A DNA stretch of 64,000 nucleotides. Source: Ilumatobacteraceae bacterium (GTDB lineage: Bacteria; Actinomycetota; Acidimicrobiia; Acidimicrobiales; Ilumatobacteraceae). The notes under the pieces were generated by a model that saw nothing but the letters and a program-made list of their open reading frames with translations, was not told the DNA's origin and searched no databases. Location: NCBI GenBank assembly GCA_017856375.1, contig JAFMFC010000002.1, forward strand, positions 1 through 64,000. Reading direction: 5' to 3'. Below are positions 29,082-39,260 of this stretch, piece after piece; positions within the stretch are counted from its first letter, which is position 1, and each line of letters opens with the position of its first letter. Both the position numbers and the translations under genes were made by a program.

Positions 29082-29806
29082 GAACGCTTCTTCATCTTTG
29101 GGTGCGGCACCGGCACCGAGCGTTTCTCTTCAAGTAGTTGGACAATCCTGGCGTAGATGTGGGCACCCACCAACTCGACAAGCTCGTCCTTTAGGTATTG
29201 ATATACGGGACGCTTGCCAATAAAGGCCTTTGCGTCATCGGTGCACCACCAGTGGAAGTCTTGTCCACCTTCACCCCAGTCGCGCCGTTTCCATTCCCGT
29301 ACGAAAGAAACGACATGACCGTCATCTTCGGTGTATTCCTCTAGCCGTAGCGGCACTTGCCAGCACACGTCCGGCTTCCAGTCCATGGGGCGTTCACCGG
29401 CCTCCGTTGCAGCGATATGAAAGGCGCAGCCCATGCCTCCCTCAAAACCAGGTTCATTATGGAAGATGCAAGCGCCGTTGACGCGAGCCGTCACATCTGC
29501 ACCATCTCGTTCCTTGCGCAACCACTTGCCGTTCTTGCCCTTTTCATGGTGCTGCCAATGTCGGGGCTCCAAACGTTTAACGCTGCGTTTCACCGACGCC
29601 AAATCCTTGTAATCGATGAAGTGCGCCCCGTAACTGCAGCATCCTTGCTGCAATTTGGTGGCATCGTCGTCAAGTACCCCTTTGCAGCCACGTCCATAGA
29701 TGCACTCGTAGTTTGAACGTAGAAAGGTCGCGTCTACAAGCCACGTCTGGTCCTTGTCGGGATCGCTGAAGCTGAGCCATTCATGAAGATCGGAGACTTT
29801 TGGCAT
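29078..29806 (-). CDS. Hypothetical Cys-rich cytoplasmic protein
   Basis: 242 aa; NYECIYGRGCKG, QQGCCSYGAHF, NGACIFHNEPGFEGGMGCAFH, DVCWQVPL conserved-looking Cys/His pattern. Confidence 0.7.
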   Translation of the reverse strand: MPKVSDLHEWLSFSDPDKDQTWLVDATFLRSNYECIYGRGCKGVLDDDATKLQQGCCSYGAHFIDYKDLASVKRSVKRLEPRHWQHHEKGKNGKWLRKERDGADVTARVNGACIFHNEPGFEGGMGCAFHIAATEAGERPMDWKPDVCWQVPLRLEEYTEDDGHVVSFVREWKRRDWGEGGQDFHWWCTDDAKAFIGKRPVYQYLKDELVELVGAHIYARIVQLLEEKRSVPVPHPKMKKRS

Positions 29807-29867
29807 GGCGAATCAGACTAGTTGCAAGACGGACTCAAAAGGGTCTTCACGATGGAATACTAAGGAG

Positions 29868-30065
29868 GTGTCCGACCTCACCGATCTCATCGAACGCCTC
29901 CGCCGGATATCTGACGAACTAGCCGACCATGCACTCGATGAATTGAAAGAGGCTCATCGAGCAGGTGCTACCAAACGACCTGAATCGGAGAAGTCGCTCA
30001 GTCAGGCTCGTAGAGCCATCGAAAAGGCGATAGCGACGCTCAGCCGAACTGATTTAGGTGATTGA
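29868..30065 (+). CDS. Small helical hypothetical protein
   Basis: GTG start VSDLTDLIERLRRISDELADHALDELKEAHRAG; upstream in-frame ATG at 29805 also possible. Confidence 0.5.
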   Translation: MSDLTDLIERLRRISDELADHALDELKEAHRAGATKRPESEKSLSQARRAIEKAIATLSRTDLGD

Positions 30066-31065
30066 TCAGCATTCTCAGGTGCCCGTAATGACGACGAGCA
30101 AATTTGAATGCAATGCGGTGTGCATCGAGCTCATCGGAGTCCCGAACTTCCTCCGCCCGAGCTTCGACGCGCAAAAAACCGCCGTCGTCACACAACATGG
30201 CAAACTGCTCGCCGAGCGACGAAAGAAGTTCATCGTTCACCGGTTTGTTCACTCGTAGAACCAAGGTTTCGCCGAAAAATCGCATCGATCGGTAGTTGGA
30301 GTAAAAGTTTTCGACAATTCGCCATGCATCAATGGGGCTGTGACAAACATCAAAAAAGGCGAGATCTTCGCGCGAAATCAAGCCTCGTGGAAGCAATTGG
30401 TCCTGAATCAACTGGGAAATAGATTCCCAGAATGGATCGTCCTCGAGATCCATCAAGAGCAGGGGAACGGGGAGACCTTTGCCAGTCTGGATGAGAGTCA
30501 ACAACTCGAACATCTCGTCAAGCGTTCCGAATCCTCCAGGCATACAAATGAAGGCGTGTGACTCCTTCACCAACATCAATTTACGAGTGAAGAAGTAACG
30601 CATCGAGACGAACTTGGTGTCGCCCTGAATGACTTCGTTTGCAGACGTTTCGAACGGCAATCGAATCGAAACACCGATCGAATTCTCACGGCCGGCTCCC
30701 ACCATGCCGGCTTCCATGATCCCCGGCCCAGCACCTGTCACCACCATCCATCCGCGTTCGGCGAACTCTCGTGAAATCTGTGCTGTTCGATCGAAGAGGG
30801 GATCGCCCTTGCTCGTTCGCGCCGATCCGAAGATGGTGACTTTTTTGCGTTCCCGAAACGGGGCCACCATCTTGAACGCCTGCTGCATTTCGCGCAGGGC
30901 AGAAGCCGCAATCTTTGCATCCAGTGTTGATACATCGCTCTTGGAGATATCTAAAGCAGATTTGATCAACTGATTGACATAACCCGGTTCTGTGTTTCCA
31001 CCAAATTCGAGAACGAGTTTTTCGATCGCCTCATTGAGTTTACGAGGGTTTGTGATGTCGCTCAT
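30040..31065 (-). CDS. LOG family / TIGR00730-like Rossmann-fold protein
   Basis: VVTGAGPGIMEAGMVGAG, CMPGGFGTLDEMFELLTLIQTGKG (PGGxGTxxE). Confidence 0.9.
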   Translation of the reverse strand: MSDITNPRKLNEAIEKLVLEFGGNTEPGYVNQLIKSALDISKSDVSTLDAKIAASALREMQQAFKMVAPFRERKKVTIFGSARTSKGDPLFDRTAQISREFAERGWMVVTGAGPGIMEAGMVGAGRENSIGVSIRLPFETSANEVIQGDTKFVSMRYFFTRKLMLVKESHAFICMPGGFGTLDEMFELLTLIQTGKGLPVPLLLMDLEDDPFWESISQLIQDQLLPRGLISREDLAFFDVCHSPIDAWRIVENFYSNYRSMRFFGETLVLRVNKPVNDELLSSLGEQFAMLCDDGGFLRVEARAEEVRDSDELDAHRIAFKFARRHYGHLRMLINHLNQFG

Positions 31066-32150
31066 TGAACTTTGGTGCGAAGTGCTTCGAGCAGATGGTC
31101 AAAGCTCTGCGCAAAAGACGCGATGCCGTCGCGTTCCAGGTTTTCTGCAACTTCATCGAGTTGTATGCCTAGAGTCCTCAGCTGGTCCAGGAATTCAAGG
31201 CTCGTAGGTACGTCGCGGTCTATCGTTCGCTCTACAGCCCCGTGATCCTCGAAGGCCAACAATGTCTGCTCAGGAAGCGTGTTTACGCTGTTGGGACCGA
31301 TCAGTTGATCGACATACAAAAGGTCGGGGTAGTGGGGGTTCTTCGTCGACGTACTAGCCCACAACGGTCGCTGCCTTGTCGCGCCAATTCTTTCCAATTC
31401 CGTCCAGACTGACGACGAATCGAAGAACTCCTTCTGCAGGGCGTAAGCAGCTCGCGCCTGATGAACCGCTGCCTGGCCGCACAACTTGTCGTAACCCGCC
31501 TTGGCCAGCTGAGGATCGATCGCACTGTCCACTCGCGAGACGAAAAAGCTCGCGACACTGCGAAGTGTTTTCACCTTGTCGGGATGTGCTCGATGGCAAC
31601 TCTGCACCCCGGCAACGAACGCCTCGAGAACCTGTCGATAACGAGGTAGACCAAAGATCAAGGTGACATTCACTGATATGCCATTGGCCAGAATCTCTGA
31701 AATTGCTGGGAGGCAACTCACTGTTGCGGGCACCTTGATCATCAGGTTCGGGCATCCGACTCGGCTCGCAAGCTCACGTGCCATCTTCACCGTCGCCGAA
31801 GCATCGGCAGCCAAGTGAGGATCTACTTCCAGACTGACGAATCCATCGTCGCCATTCGACTGCTCGAAGACATCTTTCAAGGCTGAACAGGCATCGATGA
31901 CGTCACTCACGACCAATTCCCAATAGATCTGCTCGATTGACAAGCCTTGTCTTTTCAACTGCGCTATCTGTTCGTCGTATGCGGAACTCGACGTTATTGC
32001 CTTGTGGAAGATCGTGGGATTCGACGTAATACCCCTCACGCCGCGGTCCACCAGATTTGCGATGTGTCCGTTGAGCAGCTCGTCGCGTCGGAGGTTGTCC
32101 AACCAAGGGCTTTGAAACTGCAACCTGTGCAGATCATGGAGGGGACTCAC
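31062..32150 (-). CDS. tal: Transaldolase
   Basis: GVRGITSNPTIFHKAI, LMIKVPAT (Schiff-base Lys), NVTLIFGLPRYRQV, FVSRVDSAID. Confidence 0.92.
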   Translation of the reverse strand: MSPLHDLHRLQFQSPWLDNLRRDELLNGHIANLVDRGVRGITSNPTIFHKAITSSSAYDEQIAQLKRQGLSIEQIYWELVVSDVIDACSALKDVFEQSNGDDGFVSLEVDPHLAADASATVKMARELASRVGCPNLMIKVPATVSCLPAISEILANGISVNVTLIFGLPRYRQVLEAFVAGVQSCHRAHPDKVKTLRSVASFFVSRVDSAIDPQLAKAGYDKLCGQAAVHQARAAYALQKEFFDSSSVWTELERIGATRQRPLWASTSTKNPHYPDLLYVDQLIGPNSVNTLPEQTLLAFEDHGAVERTIDRDVPTSLEFLDQLRTLGIQLDEVAENLERDGIASFAQSFDHLLEALRTKVQ

Positions 32151-34087
32151 GTTGGGCCCGTCAACCTCTTCGCTACCGCGACGATTCGATCCACGTTGAT
32201 TCCGAGTGAATCCATCACCACCGAACCCGGCGCGCTGGCTCCAAAGCGGTCGATCCCAATTGCCACATCGGCATATCGCTCCCAGCCAAAGGTGGAACCC
32301 GCTTCAACGGAGACCACGGGCAAACTACCCTGCGTGTCTTCCTGGTAGGAGACAGGCGACTGGGAGAACATGTCCCAGGACGGCATCGAAACGACGCGGC
32401 TGCCGACGCCCTCGGATTCAAGAACCTCGGCTGCTCGCAGGGCGAGAGACAACTCGCTGCCCGTTCCGATCAAGGTGATCCGTGGGGTAGAGGATTCTCG
32501 AACGACCTTCGCACCCACTCGGACAGCAGTTCCATCAGTGACATTCGGCACCGTCTGTCGAGACAAGATGAGTGCGGTGGGCCCATCGTGTGAGAGGGCA
32601 GCAATCCACGCCTCGGCCGTCTCTCTCGAGTCGGCAGGCCGAATCACTCGGAGGCCGGGAATCGAACGCAGCGAAGCGAGTTGTTCGATGGGTTGGTGTG
32701 TCGGCCCGTCTTCTCCGACGCCTACGGAGTCGTGACTGAAAACAAAGATGACCTTTGCTCGGGATAGGGCAGCAAGTCGAATGGCCGGTTTCATGTAGTC
32801 AGCGAAAACGAAGAACGTTCCGCCCATCGGCACGAGAACTCCATGCAGAGCAATCCCCACCATGATCGCGCCCATTGCATGTTCGCGAATGCCGTAATAC
32901 ATCTGGCGACCGTGAGGACGCTCAGGGGTGTATGCCTCGAACCCGGGGATCTTCACTCCGGTGTTTCCCGTCAAATCTGCTGATCCGGCGATTAGCCCGG
33001 GCGCAAGGGGAAGTGAGGCGGCCACGGCGAGGGTAATGCTTTGTCGCGTCGCCAAGTCCTTCTCGTGGTGGAGAGACTCCAAAGCTTGACGCAGTCGTCC
33101 AACATCGGGACGCGCGATCATGATCTGGAACTCCTCGCCTTGCGGTTCGCTATACCCGCGTCGAAGTTCAGTTCCGCGTAATGCCGCATGACTACGCAAA
33201 TTCTTGACCACCTCGTCCGGCGCCCAAAACGGTGTATCGGGAATACCCAAGACCTCTTTCGTGCGCCTGGTGGCGTCAGCGTCAAAAGGATTGCCGTGAG
33301 CCTCGTGTCGATCGGTGAAATCGGGAGAGGGGTTTCCGATATGGGTCTTGAGACGCACGAGAGTGGGGCTGCCGCGATGCTCTCGGGCACGAAGCAAAAC
33401 CGATTCGAGAGCGTCCAAATCTTCGCCGACATCGCCAGCATCGAGGACATTCCAGCCGTACGCGGTAAACCGACCGATCACATCGTCGGAACAAGCAAGA
33501 CCAGTCGAGCCATCGATGGTGATGCCGTTGTCGTCGAAAATGCAGACCAAATGATCGAGTTTCAGGTGACCAGCAAGTGATGCTGCCTCGTGACTAATCC
33601 CCTCCATGAAGCAACCATCACCGGCGAGAACCCATGTGTGGTGATCGAAATATTGCGAACCGAATCGTCCCCTGAGGTGGGATTCGGCGACAGCCATTCC
33701 CACCGCGTTGGCAAAACCCTGGCCCAACGGTCCAGTGGTGACTTCAACGCCCGTGGTGTGAACATTTTCAGGATGCCCTGGGGTAGCCGATCCCCACTGT
33801 CGGAATGCCCGCAGGTCATCGATTTCGAGGCCATATCCATTGATGAAGAGGAGCGCATATTGCAGAATCGATGCATGCCCATTCGAAAGGATGAAGCGGT
33901 CACGATTGACCCAGTCCGGCTGCGTTGGATCGTGCCGCAGAATTCTTGAGTAGAGAACGTGCCCAAGAGGAGCTAGGGCAAGAGCGGTTCCTTGATGTCC
34001 GCTCTTAGCCGCCAGAGGCGCATCCATCGCCAAGCCACGCACAATTTTGATGGCATCGGCGTCGAGCGACGGAGACAAACCAGCCAT
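32147..34087 (-). CDS. tkt: Transketolase
   Basis: AAKSGHQGTALALAPLGHVLYS, VLAGDGCFMEGISHEAASLAGHLKLDHLVCIFDDNGITIDG, THIGNPSPDFTDRHEAHG; start at 34087 or up to 34150. Confidence 0.93.
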   Translation of the reverse strand: MAGLSPSLDADAIKIVRGLAMDAPLAAKSGHQGTALALAPLGHVLYSRILRHDPTQPDWVNRDRFILSNGHASILQYALLFINGYGLEIDDLRAFRQWGSATPGHPENVHTTGVEVTTGPLGQGFANAVGMAVAESHLRGRFGSQYFDHHTWVLAGDGCFMEGISHEAASLAGHLKLDHLVCIFDDNGITIDGSTGLACSDDVIGRFTAYGWNVLDAGDVGEDLDALESVLLRAREHRGSPTLVRLKTHIGNPSPDFTDRHEAHGNPFDADATRRTKEVLGIPDTPFWAPDEVVKNLRSHAALRGTELRRGYSEPQGEEFQIMIARPDVGRLRQALESLHHEKDLATRQSITLAVAASLPLAPGLIAGSADLTGNTGVKIPGFEAYTPERPHGRQMYYGIREHAMGAIMVGIALHGVLVPMGGTFFVFADYMKPAIRLAALSRAKVIFVFSHDSVGVGEDGPTHQPIEQLASLRSIPGLRVIRPADSRETAEAWIAALSHDGPTALILSRQTVPNVTDGTAVRVGAKVVRESSTPRITLIGTGSELSLALRAAEVLESEGVGSRVVSMPSWDMFSQSPVSYQEDTQGSLPVVSVEAGSTFGWERYADVAIGIDRFGASAPGSVVMDSLGINVDRIVAVAKRLTGPT

Positions 34088-34104
34088 CTCTGCGACTGTA
34101 GTGC

Positions 34105-34506
34105 TCAGGCGGTGACGGGTGGAAGGAGCGTGAATGGCACTGGAATCCATGCGTCACGGTTCACCCTGCAATGGGCGACGATTTGACGGTATTCACTGAA
34201 CTCGAGCTCGCCGCGAACCAGCCGATATGTCAATTTTCCCGGCTCAACAGTGAACGGGGAGACATTTCGTGCCAACTCAGTCGACTCCTCGTCGAAGCCT
34301 TCCCTAAACACCACTTCGAAGACACCTGACCCTGATTCGTCGGGACGGCAATGAATCAAGGCAAAGAGATGCGGTTCCACCTTGACCGGTACTGCCGCTG
34401 GCGCGGCCAATGAAAAGTGAATTCCCGTGATGTCGATCCTTGTAGCACCACCCTCGGCGCTGCGGGGAGCGAACGTGTCGATGAAGAATGCGCTGAGAAC
34501 CTGCAC
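34105..34506 (-). CDS. Hypothetical protein (beta-rich)
   Basis: MQVLSAFFIDTFAPRSAEGGATRIDITGIHFSLAAPAAVPVKVEPHLFALIHCRPDESG...; upstream of tkt on the same strand. Confidence 0.6.
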   Translation of the reverse strand: MQVLSAFFIDTFAPRSAEGGATRIDITGIHFSLAAPAAVPVKVEPHLFALIHCRPDESGSGVFEVVFREGFDEESTELARNVSPFTVEPGKLTYRLVRGELEFSEYRQIVAHCRVNRDAWIPVPFTLLPPVTA

Positions 34507-34536
34507 GGCCGAAGGTTACATCTACAATTTGAGGTC

Positions 34537-36684
34537 GTGCCTGTTACTTTGTCGGAGTCCGAGTCAAAGGACTTGTTGCGCGAACACGGCTTTCCGCTCT
34601 GCAGGGAACGGATCGCCACGTCCTTGGAAGAAGTCGTCGCTGCTGCACGAGAAATCGGATTTCCAGTCGTACTCAAAGCAAACGCTCGGGAGATCAATCA
34701 CAAGTCCGAATTAGGACTTGTCGAATTGGGTATCTCGACCGAGGACGATCTTCGAGTGGCGCATGCCAACCTGATCAAGCGGTTGGCCGGTCAATCCGCC
34801 AATTTCCTCGTCGCCGAGATGGTCAAAGGCAACCGGGAGATGATCGTTGGGCTGGTTCGCGATCCTGATTTTGGCCCGTTTGCCGTGGTCGGTCTCGGTG
34901 GAGTAGCCGCAGAGGCGCTCAAGGACATTCGAATGATTCCGCTACCTGCCTCTCCACGGGAAGTAGGTCAGTCTTTTGAGGCTTTGCGCTCACACGAGCT
35001 GTTTCTCGCTCATCGAGGCCAGGAAGCACTCATCCTGGAGAATCTCGAACGAGCAGTGAATGCGCTCGCCGAAATTGCAAGGAGCCGTCCAGACATCGAA
35101 TCAATAGATGTCAACCCGATGATCGTGCTTCCCGACGGGCGATTGACTGCTGTCGATGCCCTCGTCGTATTGGGCGATTTCGTCCAAGATCATGAATTGA
35201 GTCCTATTAGCGAGAGATCTGATCGCACGAAACTCCTGACATCGATGTTCGACCCACGAGGCGTGGTCGTGCTCGGCGCATCATCACATCCGGGGAAGTT
35301 TGGCTTCGTTTCTCTCCACAACATCTTTGTTAACGGTTTCAAGGGACCCGTGTTCGGACTCAACCAGTCGGGAGAGCAAGTTCTTGATGCAACGATCGTG
35401 ACGTCGCTAGACGAAATCCCGCAATCGCAGGTTGATCTCGCCTTTTTCTGCACGCCATCTCAAGTCAACGAAGAGTTGTTGAGGCAGTGTTCTTCGCGCG
35501 GTATCAAGGCGGCCTTCGTTGCTTCAGCTGGGTATCGAGAATTGGGGGACGAGGGCGCCGCCGACGAGCGTCGTTTGGCGCAACTGGCGACTGATTTGGG
35601 AATGGTTTTGGGAGGTCCGAACGGTCAAGGGATCGTGAGCACACCTGCCAATCTGTGCGCGCAAATAGTGGCGCCGTACCCCGGGGCGGGTTCGTTGTCG
35701 ATCGCTTCCCAGAGCGGAAACTTCGTCTCCTCATTCCTGAACCTGGCCAAATGGGCGCATGTGGGTATCGCGCGTGCGGTCTCAGCTGGTAACTCCGCCC
35801 AATGCGACATTTCTGACTACATCAAATTTTTTGCGGAGGATCCGCATACTTCGGTGTCTCTCGCGTATGTGGAGAGCGTCGCTGATGGCAGCCGTTTCAT
35901 GGAAACTGTGCGGAGACATACCGAATCGAAGCCGCTGGTGTTGATCAAAGGAGGTCGTACCGCTGCGGGTCAGCAAGCAGCCTCCAGTCACACCGGTGCC
36001 ATGGCAACAAATTTTGCAGCGTTCGAGTCTCGAGCTACTCAGTGTGGAGCGATCGTGGTCGACGAACCCGAATCGGCGTTTGATACAGCAGCTGCGTTCG
36101 CTTCATTGCCCTTACCCGCGGGGCCGAGGTTGGGCATCCTCACGACCGTCGGAGGGTGGGGAGTGGTGACGAGCGATGTCGTTCATAGCTTGCGTCATCT
36201 CCAGTTGGCGTCTTTGAGCGACGAACTGCTCCAGAAACTCGATCAGTTCATGCCCGCGCGGTGGAGTCGTTCGAATCCACTCGACTGCGCAGGGGGTGAG
36301 ACTCGAGACACGGTGACCACTGCCATCGAGACATTGTGTTCTAGTGGAGAGGTCGACGTCGTTCTCCTTCTTGGTCTTGGAATTCAGGGGAACCAGGCGC
36401 GAATGATGGCCGATGGACGCTTCTGTCAAGATCCCGATCTCCAGCGCATCGTCGCCTATCACGAGCGTCAAGAAATGCGTTATGTGGACGCTGCACGTCA
36501 GGCGGCCACCACTTTTGGTATCCCTGTTGCCTTGGCCACCGAGCTGGCCGTTGCCGATGATCAAAACGCCGCAATCCGTCACGCCCGTGAATGCTCGGTG
36601 TATATCTTCCCGACAGGTCCACGAGCCGTCCGCGCTCTCGATCGAATGGCGCATTACCGTTTGTCTCGAAGTGAGGTGAGTTGA
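34537..36684 (+). CDS. ADP-forming acyl/acetyl-CoA synthetase-like protein, ATP-grasp (beta) first then CoA-binding/ligase (alpha)
   Basis: N-terminal ATP-grasp FPVVLKANAREINHKSELGLVELGI...DVNPMIVLPDG; then FDPRGVVVLGASSHPGKFGFVSLHNI, IASQSGNFVSSFLNLA, KGGRTAAGQQAASSHTGAMA. Confidence 0.88.
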   Translation: MPVTLSESESKDLLREHGFPLCRERIATSLEEVVAAAREIGFPVVLKANAREINHKSELGLVELGISTEDDLRVAHANLIKRLAGQSANFLVAEMVKGNREMIVGLVRDPDFGPFAVVGLGGVAAEALKDIRMIPLPASPREVGQSFEALRSHELFLAHRGQEALILENLERAVNALAEIARSRPDIESIDVNPMIVLPDGRLTAVDALVVLGDFVQDHELSPISERSDRTKLLTSMFDPRGVVVLGASSHPGKFGFVSLHNIFVNGFKGPVFGLNQSGEQVLDATIVTSLDEIPQSQVDLAFFCTPSQVNEELLRQCSSRGIKAAFVASAGYRELGDEGAADERRLAQLATDLGMVLGGPNGQGIVSTPANLCAQIVAPYPGAGSLSIASQSGNFVSSFLNLAKWAHVGIARAVSAGNSAQCDISDYIKFFAEDPHTSVSLAYVESVADGSRFMETVRRHTESKPLVLIKGGRTAAGQQAASSHTGAMATNFAAFESRATQCGAIVVDEPESAFDTAAAFASLPLPAGPRLGILTTVGGWGVVTSDVVHSLRHLQLASLSDELLQKLDQFMPARWSRSNPLDCAGGETRDTVTTAIETLCSSGEVDVVLLLGLGIQGNQARMMADGRFCQDPDLQRIVAYHERQEMRYVDAARQAATTFGIPVALATELAVADDQNAAIRHARECSVYIFPTGPRAVRALDRMAHYRLSRSEVS

Positions 36685-38144
36685 AAACCACTCGTCAGAG
36701 ACCCGACCAGGGTGACACTGCGCGCCAGCGAGTGAAAGCAGGTTCGCCGAGAGCCGTTGCCTCTGTACTCGGGTCGGTAGCCCTGGTGGGCAGCGCAATT
36801 CTCGGAGCAGCGTGGCTTTCCGTTCGTAGCGTGGCTCTCAGCGTCGAACCAATTACCGATACCGATTTGGAAATTGCAGGTGACGCTCCCGTCATTTCGG
36901 CAAGACGCGTTCCCACCGTACTTTCCGACGAGGTGCGGTTTGATTCCTTCACTAGAAAGCTCGATGCATTGGGGGAAAAACTGCCGTCCTCCTCGTGCAT
37001 GACGATAGATGTGAACAGTCGCAGAATTGCTTCCAAGGATCCGGCGCTGATGCTGTTGCCCGCCAGCAATATGAAAATTCTGGTAGCCGCTACGGCCTTG
37101 GAAGTTCTCGGAGCCGACTATCGATTTACAACGAAGATCTTCGGCGCAACCGACGGTTCCAGCATCACGGGCGATTTGGTGATTGTGGGTGGTGGGGATC
37201 CGGGAATTGCGTCTGCCGATTATCTGACCACGCAGCGCTTTCCCTCACGCCATTTCACTCCTGCAGAAGAATTCGTCACTGCACTCAAAGATGTGGGGAT
37301 TACGACCATTCTCGGGGGAGTGGTTGGTGTCGAAGATCGCTACGACTCGGAGAGATTCGCTCCGGACCTAGGTCTCGGGATCAGGGGCACTGAAGTTGGC
37401 CCGCTCGGTGCGCTGATGATCAATGACGGAGCCGTGTCGGGAGATCCTTTGAAACCGGATCAACCTGCCTTGGCCGCGGTTCGTCAGATCTCCAACATGC
37501 TGGTCTCATCTGGAATTTCGGTTGCTGGGGGTCCACGTGTGGAGTCGGTCGTTCCTGATGGCGAGCCCCTCGCCACGGTCGAATCCCCGCCTCTCTCCGA
37601 GATTTTGCGCGACTTGTTAGCGAACAGCGATAACAACACCGCTGAACTGTTGTTGAAAGAAGTCGGGTTAGCGAAGAAGAACTCGGGATCCAGAGAAGCA
37701 GGAATAGCCGTGGTGCAAGAGTTGCTTGGCCAATGGGGATTCGACTCGTCGCAACTGACGATGAAGGACGGCGCAGGACTCGAGCGGGGGAGTCTCATCT
37801 CGTGTGACCTGCTGTCCGCTGTGTTGAACAAGGTTGGAGCGTTCGGAGAAGTCGGGCAAGGTCTTGCCATTGCGGGACAGACTGGAACGCTGGCCGATGT
37901 ATTTGGCGACTCGAACGCCGCGGGCAAGCTCCTTGGCAAGACGGGCACGCTGTCTGGTGCAAAGGCTTTAGCGGGTTTCGTGCCTTATTCCGACTCAGAA
38001 GCCGTGAGTTACGTGTTGATCCTTAACGGTCCATCCGTCGCCAATCAGTCGTACTACCGACCTCTTTGGAATGAACTTGGTGAAACGTTGGTGGAGTACA
38101 CCGGACGTCCAACTCCTCTCGAAATCGCTCCGTTCTTCGAATGA
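36681..38144 (+). CDS. dacB: PBP4-type D-alanyl-D-alanine carboxypeptidase/endopeptidase (DacB/S13)
   Basis: LLPASNMKILV (SxxK), NSDNNTAELLLKEVG (SxN), LLGKTGTLSGAKALAG (KTG); N-terminal TM; TTG start. Confidence 0.9.
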   Translation: MKTTRQRPDQGDTARQRVKAGSPRAVASVLGSVALVGSAILGAAWLSVRSVALSVEPITDTDLEIAGDAPVISARRVPTVLSDEVRFDSFTRKLDALGEKLPSSSCMTIDVNSRRIASKDPALMLLPASNMKILVAATALEVLGADYRFTTKIFGATDGSSITGDLVIVGGGDPGIASADYLTTQRFPSRHFTPAEEFVTALKDVGITTILGGVVGVEDRYDSERFAPDLGLGIRGTEVGPLGALMINDGAVSGDPLKPDQPALAAVRQISNMLVSSGISVAGGPRVESVVPDGEPLATVESPPLSEILRDLLANSDNNTAELLLKEVGLAKKNSGSREAGIAVVQELLGQWGFDSSQLTMKDGAGLERGSLISCDLLSAVLNKVGAFGEVGQGLAIAGQTGTLADVFGDSNAAGKLLGKTGTLSGAKALAGFVPYSDSEAVSYVLILNGPSVANQSYYRPLWNELGETLVEYTGRPTPLEIAPFFE

Positions 38145-38755
38145 TCCTGCCAATGTTCCCGCTGGGAACGGTATTGCTACCGGGTTGTCTGCTTCCTTTG
38201 CACGTCTTCGAAGATCGTTACCGCCGACTCTTTGCCGACCTGAACGGTGAGAAGCAGATCTTCGGCATCTGCCTTATCGAGCGCGGCAGCGAGGTCGGCG
38301 GTGGAGATGTGCGTTTCAGCGTTGGAACACTGGCAAGAGTGCTGATGCGAAGAGATTTTGATGACGGACGTCTTGCTGTCGTCGTCGGTGGAACAAACCG
38401 GATACGCGTCGATCGGTGGATGCCGGAGGTCGACTTTCCGCAGGCTGAAGTGACAGAGTTTCGGGAAATAGAAGACGAACTAGATGAGTCGGTCGATCTA
38501 GTACGACCACTCGTCACTCGGGTCAATTCGATTGCCACTGAACTTGGCTATGAGAGTCGATCTATCGACCCACTCGAACAAGGAGGGCCGACTGTTCGCC
38601 TTTATCACCTGATCGATGCCACTCCGCTGGATGTACTTGATCGTCAGCGTCTACTTGAGGCTGAGCAACTCTCTGATCGTTTGAAGCTGTTTCGTGCACT
38701 TCTCCAAGACCTGGAGTCGACTTTGTTGATGAAAATGAACCAAATAGATGGTTGA
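38141..38755 (+). CDS. Lon N-terminal (LON substrate-binding) domain protein
   Basis: LPMFPLGTVLLPGCLLPLHVFEDRYRRLFADL; standalone 204 aa without AAA domain. Confidence 0.87.
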   Translation: MILPMFPLGTVLLPGCLLPLHVFEDRYRRLFADLNGEKQIFGICLIERGSEVGGGDVRFSVGTLARVLMRRDFDDGRLAVVVGGTNRIRVDRWMPEVDFPQAEVTEFREIEDELDESVDLVRPLVTRVNSIATELGYESRSIDPLEQGGPTVRLYHLIDATPLDVLDRQRLLEAEQLSDRLKLFRALLQDLESTLLMKMNQIDG

Positions 38756-39069
38756 ATGATCTGATGTTTGAGCGAATTCCCACGCAGTGGTTTTTCGAAT
38801 CTGTGGAGATGCTCTTTGGTTACGTTCGCCAAGAGCTCGTCGATCCGTTGCGCAATGCAATCCGTTGGATCGGGTTCGGATTGCTTGGGGGGCTCCTCAT
38901 GCTGCTTGGTTACGTGTTCGTTGCTATCGGAGCCCTGCGCTTGTTGCAGTCTGAATTATTGCCCTTCGATGGGGCATGGTCGTGGGTGCCCTACCTGGGC
39001 GTTTCCCTCGGAGGCGTGGTTGGCGTTGCCCTTACCTTCTCTCGAATCTCTCGTCGCTCCCTGAAATAG
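38752..39069 (+). CDS. Small two-TM membrane protein (phage holin/DUF-like)
   Basis: FGYVRQELVDPLRNAIRWIGFGLLGGLLMLLGYVFVAIGALRLLQ; 4-nt overlap with upstream gene. Confidence 0.6.
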   Translation: MNDLMFERIPTQWFFESVEMLFGYVRQELVDPLRNAIRWIGFGLLGGLLMLLGYVFVAIGALRLLQSELLPFDGAWSWVPYLGVSLGGVVGVALTFSRISRRSLK

Positions 39070-39089
39070 TCCCAAGGCCGCTTCTGATC

Positions 39090-39260
39090 ATGTCATCACC
39101 TATCACGCGAGAAGATCTGGAGCGTCGCCTCGGTGGGGATCTTTCCTTCGACTTGCCGTTGGTGGGCAAGTTCACCATGCGTCAGGGCCTCGGTTTGCTT
39201 GCGGTTGCCGCGGTGGTAATCGCACGCTTGATCGTCGGACGGCGTAAACGAGTCAAATGA
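39090..39260 (+). CDS. Small single-TM protein, 56 aa
   Basis: MSSPITREDLERRLGGDLSFDLPLVGKFTMRQGLGLLAVAAVVIARLIVGRRKRVK; 4-nt overlap with trmI. Confidence 0.6.
   Translation: MSSPITREDLERRLGGDLSFDLPLVGKFTMRQGLGLLAVAAVVIARLIVGRRKRVK

Noticed and set aside
38752-39069. Holin-like protein as evidence for a prophage
   Set aside because: Single small two-TM protein coupled to LON-domain and trmI genes; no other phage genes nearby.
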